Origin: Lachnospiraceae bacterium UBA7205
Lineage (GTDB): Bacteria; Bacillota; Clostridia; Lachnospirales; Lachnospiraceae
Direction: 5' to 3'
NCBI GenBank assembly: GCA_002490665.1
Contig: DKUL01000003.1
Coordinates: 62,929-126,928, forward strand
Length of the DNA stretch: 64,000 bases
The notes under the pieces were generated by a model. The model was not told the DNA's origin and did not search any database. It saw nothing but the letters and a program-made list of their open reading frames with translations. Of the stretch, positions 59,007 to 64,000 are shown one piece after another; the first letter of the stretch is position 1; each line of letters opens with the position of its first letter. A program made the position numbers and the translations under genes.

Positions 59007-60998
59007 ATGAGAACGAGTAAAATTGCAGGAAGCGGCGAGCCATCAAAGCGCAGCATTAAACAGATTATTATCCGTTATGTCACGCAGCTTTCCATTTCGC
59101 TGGGGGTGATACTGGTCATCCTGATGATTGCGGCATCCCTGCGGTCAACGTCTTCTGTGCTTCGCGACAATCTGAGAATCACGGCACGGATTTCCGCGCA
59201 GAACATCAGCTCCAATATCCATCTGCTGGTGGACAGGATGGACAACATGGCACAGAAACCAGAGTGGTTCGGCGCGGGCATGGCAGAGACAGATATGCAG
59301 CAGCTGATTGACCAGTGTGAGGAGCGGGTGGAGTTTGTGTGGATTGCCGCTTACGATACCGCGGGCACAAAGCTGTATGGCGACAGCGATGCGCCGTCAT
59401 CTATCGCCGGAAAGGATTATTATGACTATCTGATACGGACACAGAACCTGACGGTTGGAAGACCGGAGCGTTACAATGGGCTCTGGCAGCTCAGCGTGGG
59501 AATTCCGATTTTGAACGGGGATGGGGACATTTCATTTTATCTGATTGGCAGTTATAAATATGACATGCTCAACGACGTGCTGTCAAACATCAATATCGGC
59601 GCCAGGGGCATTGCGTATATCGTGGACGGAGAGGGAAACATTATTGCGGACAAAAATATGGCGGACATGGAGCAGGCAAGAAACCTGTATGAGATGTATG
59701 GCTCTGGCGGAAACCGGCGCGCGTTCGATGACATGCTGGATTTACGCACCGACGTGACAGCTGTTTTTTTGAAGGGGGTTCATCACTATATGGCATATTC
59801 CCCGATTGCCGGCACAAACTGGACACTGGTGATTGCTGCGCCCGGCGCTGATTTCATGGGAACCCTGGTGTGGTCTGTTGTCTTAAGCATACTGGCGATC
59901 ATCGGGCTTCAGGTGTACACGACAAAACGAACCGTCCGGATTGCCGACCAGATATCCGGGTCGCTCTCGCACGCGACGGACCGCCTTGCGCTGCTTGCGG
60001 CAGGAAACCTCAGGGAGGAGGTTGTCTTTGCGGATAATAACCAGGAGGCAGAGGTTCTGACGTCAGCGCTTTCAAGCACGGTTGCCAGCCTTTCTACATA
60101 TATCGACAATATTACTGGCTATTTGGGACGACTTTCGTCAGGGGATTATTCGATGCAGGTCGAGGGGGTGTTTGATGGTGATTTTGCGGCGATACGGGAG
60201 TCGATGGTGCTGATTACGGATGCACTGAACCAGACGATGCACCGCATCCAGCAGGCATCGGATGCAGTCCGGAGCAATTCGTCGGAGACGACGGCATATG
60301 CAAAGAAGCTGTACGATGGCTCGCTCGAACAGTCGGATGCGCTGAACCGCCTTACAGGAAAAATGGAACTTATCACAGATAAGACGGACGAGATTGACGG
60401 GAATGCGCAGCGCGTCAAGGAGAGCGCAGGCGCGGCTAAGGAGCGCGTGGACGAAGGACAGCGGCAAATGGGGGACATGCTGGAGATGATGGACAGCATC
60501 CACCGCGACATGCAGGAGATTATCACCATCAGCCAGCTGATAGAGGACATTTCCTCCCAGACAAGCCTGTTGTCCCTGAATGCATCAATTGAGGCGGCAC
60601 GTGCAGGGGACGCGGGAAAAGGCTTTGCGGTCGTGGCGCAGGAAATCGGGCAGCTGGCACAGCAGACGGCGGCAGCGCTTGAAAAAACAAGTGCAATCAT
60701 CGGCAAGGCAAATGTGTCAATTGACCAGGGGATGCGTGCCGCGCAGGATACTGCGGATTCCTTCCGCAAGGTCAGCCAGGCAACCAATGAGTTTACGGAA
60801 ATTTCCGACAACCTGATTCAGATAACCATGCAGCAGAAGGAGGCGATTGACATGGCGTCGCAGGAAGTGCGCACAGTCCTGTCAATCGCGGACACGAACC
60901 AGCAGTTTGCGCGGGAGACGGATGAGACAGCGGCGGTGTCGATGAAGCAGGTGGAGGAGCTTGAGCAGATTGTCTCCATGGTAAAGCTGCGGGTGTGA
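59007..60998 (+). CDS. Methyl-accepting chemotaxis protein with dCACHE-type sensor
   Basis: 663 aa. Helix 1 (about 24-46), an extracellular double-Cache-like sensor (50-285, with FVWIAAYDTAGTKLYGD, GIAYIVDGEGNIIADKN and GTNWTLVIAAP), helix 2 (about 290-310), HAMP and a long coiled coil. The signalling tip reads EDISSQTSLLSLNASIEAARAGDAGKGFAVVAQEIGQLAQQT. Sensors of this fold often bind amino acids or other small ligands. Implies a chemotaxis system elsewhere. GGGGGA lies about 8 bp before the ATG. Confidence 0.95.
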   Translation: MRTSKIAGSGEPSKRSIKQIIIRYVTQLSISLGVILVILMIAASLRSTSSVLRDNLRITARISAQNISSNIHLLVDRMDNMAQKPEWFGAGMAETDMQQLIDQCEERVEFVWIAAYDTAGTKLYGDSDAPSSIAGKDYYDYLIRTQNLTVGRPERYNGLWQLSVGIPILNGDGDISFYLIGSYKYDMLNDVLSNINIGARGIAYIVDGEGNIIADKNMADMEQARNLYEMYGSGGNRRAFDDMLDLRTDVTAVFLKGVHHYMAYSPIAGTNWTLVIAAPGADFMGTLVWSVVLSILAIIGLQVYTTKRTVRIADQISGSLSHATDRLALLAAGNLREEVVFADNNQEAEVLTSALSSTVASLSTYIDNITGYLGRLSSGDYSMQVEGVFDGDFAAIRESMVLITDALNQTMHRIQQASDAVRSNSSETTAYAKKLYDGSLEQSDALNRLTGKMELITDKTDEIDGNAQRVKESAGAAKERVDEGQRQMGDMLEMMDSIHRDMQEIITISQLIEDISSQTSLLSLNASIEAARAGDAGKGFAVVAQEIGQLAQQTAAALEKTSAIIGKANVSIDQGMRAAQDTADSFRKVSQATNEFTEISDNLIQITMQQKEAIDMASQEVRTVLSIADTNQQFARETDETAAVSMKQVEELEQIVSMVKLRV

Positions 60999-61113
60999 CC
61001 ATTATGCAGGAATCGCAGGGCATGGCAGAGGGCAGATGCGACTGCCGGCAGCAGGATGGCGAAGGCCGAGCTGTTGTGTCTGTCATAAGGTATGTGTCAG
61101 GAGGGTGTATCGG

Positions 61114-61566
61114 ATGAATCATTTATATAGGAAAGCAGCAGCCATATTGGCGGTAGTTCTTATCATGGCGGGGCTGTCCGCAGGCTGCGGCAGCACAAAC
61201 CGGCTAAAGGACGGTTTTTATACCGCAGAGATGGCGGAATTTTCCCACGGATGGGAGGAATACCTGATTATACAGGTAAAGGACAACAAGATTGTGTCCG
61301 CGGAGTTTAATGCCAGGAATGAGAGCGGCTTTATCAAGGCATGGGATAATTCCTACATGAAAAATATGATGTCAGTGCAGGGGACATATCCAAACAAATA
61401 TACGCGGGAATATGTGCAGCAGCTGATTGACGGCCAGGCGGACATGGAAGTGGATGCAGTGACAGGTGCCAGCCACTCCGGGCAGAATTTTGAGAAACTC
61501 GTCGCGGCGGTGTTAAGGCAGGCGGAGGCGGGAGACTCGTCGACAGCGGTTGTGGAAACTGAGTAG
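61114..61566 (+). CDS. FMN-binding lipoprotein
   Basis: 150 aa. Lipoprotein signal MNHLYRKAAAILAVVLIMAGLSAGC with lipobox LSAGC, then one FMN-binding domain (LKDGFYTAEMAEFSHGWEEYLIIQVKDNKIVSAEFNARNESG). The flavinylation motif is DAVTGASHSGQNF, where Ser120 would accept FMN from an ApbE-type transferase (consensus D-x-x-S/T-G-A-S/T). Related lipoproteins carry electrons to extracellular acceptors or serve as pheromone precursors. GGAGG is 9 bp before the ATG. The stop lies in a GAGTAGGGG sequence shared with 13396. Confidence 0.9.
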   Translation: MNHLYRKAAAILAVVLIMAGLSAGCGSTNRLKDGFYTAEMAEFSHGWEEYLIIQVKDNKIVSAEFNARNESGFIKAWDNSYMKNMMSVQGTYPNKYTREYVQQLIDGQADMEVDAVTGASHSGQNFEKLVAAVLRQAEAGDSSTAVVETE

Positions 61567-61618
61567 GGGAATGACCTTCGGTACCTATAAGACGGGATTG
61601 GAAATGTTTTCGGGAAAT

Positions 61619-61653
61619 GGCGTAGCTTTCGGGCTATGCCGTTTCTCCGTTTT
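61619..61653 (+). terminator. Weak terminator after the FMN-binding gene
   Basis: GGCGTAGC (61619-61626) with GCTATGCC (61633-61640), one G-U pair, followed by GTTTCTCCGTTTT. Confidence 0.5.
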
Positions 61654-61724
61654 GCAGGTCATTTAGGAAAGGATGCAAAAAAGCCGATTGACGGGGGAAT
61701 GAAACAAGGAAAGGGGTACAACGA

Positions 61725-62420
61725 ATGAAACGATTATTTTTACTGGAAGATGATTTAAGCTTAATCAACGGACTGTCCTTTGCCGTAAAAAAGGAAGGAT
61801 TTGAAATAGATGTTGCCCGTACCATACTGGATGCTGATACATTATGGGTAAATGATAAATATGATTTGGTCATTCTGGACGTATCGCTTCCCGATGGTTC
61901 CGGATTTGATTTTTGCCAAAAGATACGTCAGACTTCAAAGGTGCCTGTCATATTTCTTACGGCTGCTGACGAAGAAACAGATATTATTATGGGGCTTGAT
62001 ATTGGGGGCGACGATTATATTACAAAGCCTTTCAAACTGGCAGTATTTATGTCAAGGATTAACGCGTTGCTCCGCAGAAGTGAAAATTTCAATACCACCG
62101 TTACGGAACTCAACTCCGGCGATATCAGCATCAGGCTTCTAAAAGGCGAGGTTTATAAACGGGGGAAGCTGCTTGACCTGACCGCGAGTGAATATAAATT
62201 GTTATGCCTGTTTATGGAATCCCCCGACCAGATACTTTCCCCCGACCAGATTTTAGGAAAGCTATGGGATTGCAACGAGAATTATATAGACAATAATTCC
62301 GTTACCGTATACATCCGCAGGCTTCGTGCCAAAATTGAGGACAATCCGGGAGATCCCAAAAGAATTATTACCGTCCGCGGCATGGGCTACAAATGGAATA
62401 CAAAGGAGCAGGGCATATGA
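61725..62420 (+). CDS. OmpR/PhoB-type response regulator
   Basis: 231 aa. Receiver domain with phosphorylatable Asp52 in LVILDVSLPDGSG and Lys in DDYITKPFKL; winged-helix output (KRGKLLDLTASEYKLLCLFMESPDQILSPDQILGKLWD to RIITVRGMGYKWN). Regulator of the downstream kinase and, by gene order, of the ABC transporter at 63.5 kb. Its ATGA overlap with the kinase shows translational coupling. The local sequence is more A+T-rich than the genes before it. Confidence 0.95.
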   Translation: MKRLFLLEDDLSLINGLSFAVKKEGFEIDVARTILDADTLWVNDKYDLVILDVSLPDGSGFDFCQKIRQTSKVPVIFLTAADEETDIIMGLDIGGDDYITKPFKLAVFMSRINALLRRSENFNTTVTELNSGDISIRLLKGEVYKRGKLLDLTASEYKLLCLFMESPDQILSPDQILGKLWDCNENYIDNNSVTVYIRRLRAKIEDNPGDPKRIITVRGMGYKWNTKEQGI

Positions 62421-63463
62421 CAAAAATATTTGCAGATAGAAAAATCAAAATGCTTTTTGCCTGTATTTTTTTTGCTATCGTGTTTTTTACGTTGATTTCA
62501 GCATTGCTGGTGATTTTCAAGGTTGGAAATACGGCGTACTACATCATAGTCTGCAGCGTATGTATGGGAGCCATAATATTGCTGCTTTGCTATGGGTATT
62601 TCATGGAACAGCATAAAATCATGGAAACTGCCATATCGCAGATTACAGAATATATGGCTGGCAACAAAGATGTTTCTATTGAGAGCAACGACGAGGGCGA
62701 ACTATACAGGCTGTTCCATGAAGTTAATTCGTTAGCTGCAATCTTAAACGCTCACGCAGAAAACGAAAAAAACGCAAAGAAATTTTTGCGCGATACGATA
62801 TCCGACATTTCGCACCAGTTAAAAACGCCGCTTGCCGCCCTTAATATTTATAATGGGCTGATACAGGACGAAGCAAAAGAAAAAGAACTTCCGACAATAC
62901 GGGAATTTAGCCTGCTGTCCGAACAGGAGCTTGACCGTATGGAAACACTGGTACAAAACCTTTTGAAAATCACAAAACTGGACGCGGGTACAATAATATT
63001 GGAAAAAACGTTGGAAAATGTGTCTGAAATTGCAGAGGACACAAAAAGACATTTCCTGTTCCGCGCCGGACAGGAGGGAAAAGAAATCTGTTTGTCGGGC
63101 AATGAAGAAATTACACTTTTATGTGACCGTAACTGGATAATCGAAGCTGTCGGTAACCTTGTAAAGAACGCCCTTGACCACACAGAAAAAGGCGGATTCA
63201 TCCGCATTGAGTGGCGGGCGTTCACTTCTATTGTCCAGATAACCGTAAAGGATAACGGAAGCGGCATACACCCGGAGGACTTACACCATATTTTTAAGCG
63301 GTTTTACCGGAGCCGTTTTTCCAAGGACACACAGGGCATAGGGCTTGGTCTGTCACTCACAAAGGCGATTGTGGAAGCCCATAATGGGACGATTGAAGTT
63401 GACAGCACATTGGGTGAAGGAACCTCTTTTGCAATAAATTTTCTTAACCCTACAAAATTGTAG
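62417..63463 (+). CDS. Sensor histidine kinase (HisKA type), BceS/VraS-like context
   Basis: 348 aa. Two membrane helices close together (about 12-34 and 41-63) with almost no extracellular loop, as in intramembrane-sensing kinases of antimicrobial-peptide detoxification modules. HisKA box SDISHQLKTPLAAL with His133; ATP domain with NLVKNALDHTEKGG, VKDNGSGI and GIGLGLSLTKAIVEAHNG. Starts within the regulator's stop (ATGA), AAAGGAG 9 bp upstream. The ABC transporter that follows is the likely target and possibly the true sensor. Confidence 0.93.
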   Translation: MTKIFADRKIKMLFACIFFAIVFFTLISALLVIFKVGNTAYYIIVCSVCMGAIILLLCYGYFMEQHKIMETAISQITEYMAGNKDVSIESNDEGELYRLFHEVNSLAAILNAHAENEKNAKKFLRDTISDISHQLKTPLAALNIYNGLIQDEAKEKELPTIREFSLLSEQELDRMETLVQNLLKITKLDAGTIILEKTLENVSEIAEDTKRHFLFRAGQEGKEICLSGNEEITLLCDRNWIIEAVGNLVKNALDHTEKGGFIRIEWRAFTSIVQITVKDNGSGIHPEDLHHIFKRFYRSRFSKDTQGIGLGLSLTKAIVEAHNGTIEVDSTLGEGTSFAINFLNPTKL

Positions 63464-63502
63464 GCTGATTGTAATGTTGATGTAGGATTTCTCTGCTATA
63501 TT
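63450..63502 (+). promoter_or_regulatory. Response-regulator-type repeats and promoter before the ABC genes
   Basis: TTGTAG (63458-63463), TTGTAA (63469-63474) and ATGTAG (63480-63485) recur at exactly 11-bp intervals. The first is also half of the palindrome CTACAAAATTGTAG. TATATT (63497-63502) can be a -10, with no proper -35, as expected for an activated promoter. Confidence 0.6.
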
Positions 63503-63534
63503 GGGACCATCAAAACAGAAAGAGGTGTTTACAC

Positions 63535-64000
63535 ATGGACTTATTGGAAGTCAGCAATATCTGTAAAACTTACGGAAGCGGCGAAACCGCCGTACACGCT
63601 TTGAAAAAAGTCAGCTTTTCCGTTCCAAAGGGCGAGTATGTGGCTATCGTCGGGGAATCCGGCTCCGGTAAAAGCACGCTGCTCAACATGATAGGCGCAC
63701 TTGACACGCCTACGTCCGGTAAAGTCAAGGTTGGCGGCAAGGATATTTTTTCCATGAACGACAGCAGTCTTACCGTTTTCCGCCGTAGAAATATCGGGTT
63801 TATTTTTCAGGCGTTCAATCTTATACCGGAGCTTACCGTTGAGCAAAATATTATTTTCCCGGTACTGCTTGACTACCAGAAGCCTGACAAAAAGTATCTG
63901 GAAGAACTGCTTGCTGTCCTTCATCTGAAAGAGCGCCGTAACCATTTGCCGAGCCAGTTATCCGGCGGGCAGCAGCAGCGCGTGGCAATCGGGCGCGCCC
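63535..64000 (+). CDS. ABC transporter ATP-binding protein, MacB/BceA/LolD type (partial)
   Basis: The first 155 codons of an ATPase that continues past the window. Walker A GESGSGKSTLLNMIGALDTPTSG, Q loop FIFQAFNLIPELTVEQNI and signature LSGGQQQRVAIGRA are present; Walker B is beyond the edge. The sequence type is that of LolD/MacB-family exporters, which pair with a FtsX-domain permease. With the two-component genes just upstream this looks like an antimicrobial-peptide resistance module. AGAGGTG lies about 9 bp before ATG 63535. Confidence 0.93.
   Translation, partial: MDLLEVSNICKTYGSGETAVHALKKVSFSVPKGEYVAIVGESGSGKSTLLNMIGALDTPTSGKVKVGGKDIFSMNDSSLTVFRRRNIGFIFQAFNLIPELTVEQNIIFPVLLDYQKPDKKYLEELLAVLHLKERRNHLPSQLSGGQQQRVAIGRA

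Noticed and set aside
1..64000. tRNA or rRNA genes, insertion sequences, phage genes
   Set aside because: No transposase or integrase-like protein, no rRNA-like sequence and no tRNA-like cloverleaf with GGTTCGAATCC-type arm was noticed in the intergenic gaps.

Overview
The window looks like chromosome of an anaerobic, gut-associated, probably motile and spore-forming member of the Clostridia (Lachnospiraceae-like). Reasons: Gram-positive style Shine-Dalgarno sequences and TTGACA-N17-TATAAT promoters; lipoprotein-type sugar-binding proteins; a FeoA-FeoA-FeoB iron system; a subtilisin-like protease next to a LysM/GH18 enzyme (both spore-germination-type families); a chemoreceptor; a YerC/TrpR-like repressor, DUF1836 and PcrA; and host- or plant-glycan pathways. 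I saw no rRNA, tRNA, CRISPR array, insertion sequence or prophage.

Layout. 1-2.7 kb: S8 peptidase and LysM-GH18 hydrolase. 2.7-10.9 kb (mostly minus strand): galacto-N-biose/lacto-N-biose locus in transcription order lipoprotein, two permeases, a 54-residue membrane protein, GH112 phosphorylase and N-acetylhexosamine 1-kinase, with a divergent AraC regulator. 11-13.4 kb: HD-GYP protein and secreted SGNH hydrolase. 13.6 kb: cold-shock protein. 14-17 kb: feoA-feoA-feoB with three copies of one palindromic operator. 17.2-20.8 kb: heterodimeric ABC exporter. 20.9-25.4 kb: degenerate LytM protein, YerC-like repressor, DUF1836 protein, a hypothetical, an L,D-transpeptidase and an orphan NMT1-type lipoprotein. 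25.5-30.2 kb: pcrA, an acidic membrane protein and rlmD. 30.2-31.0 kb: decayed DNA with a broken SRAP gene.

31-51.7 kb is a large carbohydrate island: two GH94 phosphorylases (the second resembles 1,2-beta-oligoglucan phosphorylase), an ABC importer, a second sugar-binding lipoprotein with a YesM/YesN-type two-component system, a LacI regulator, a circularly permuted GH3 and a GH127. Two TAAAAACGTTTTTA palindromes lie between lacI and the GH3 gene. The gene set suggests import and phosphorolysis of beta-1,2-gluco-oligosaccharides plus arabinofuranoside removal. 51.7-56.8 kb: an AgrC-like GHKL kinase with one membrane helix, two tandem ABC exporters and an orphan NikE/OppF-like ATPase. 56.8-58.8 kb: MATE pump with MarR regulator and a promoter-embedded operator. 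59-61.6 kb: chemoreceptor and FMN-binding lipoprotein. 61.7-64 kb: OmpR-type regulator, kinase and the start of a MacB/BceA-type ATPase, cut by the window edge.

Annotation was by eye. Family names come from recognisable motifs and gene order, not searches. Substrate assignments for the 31-51 kb island and everything said about RNA structure are inference.
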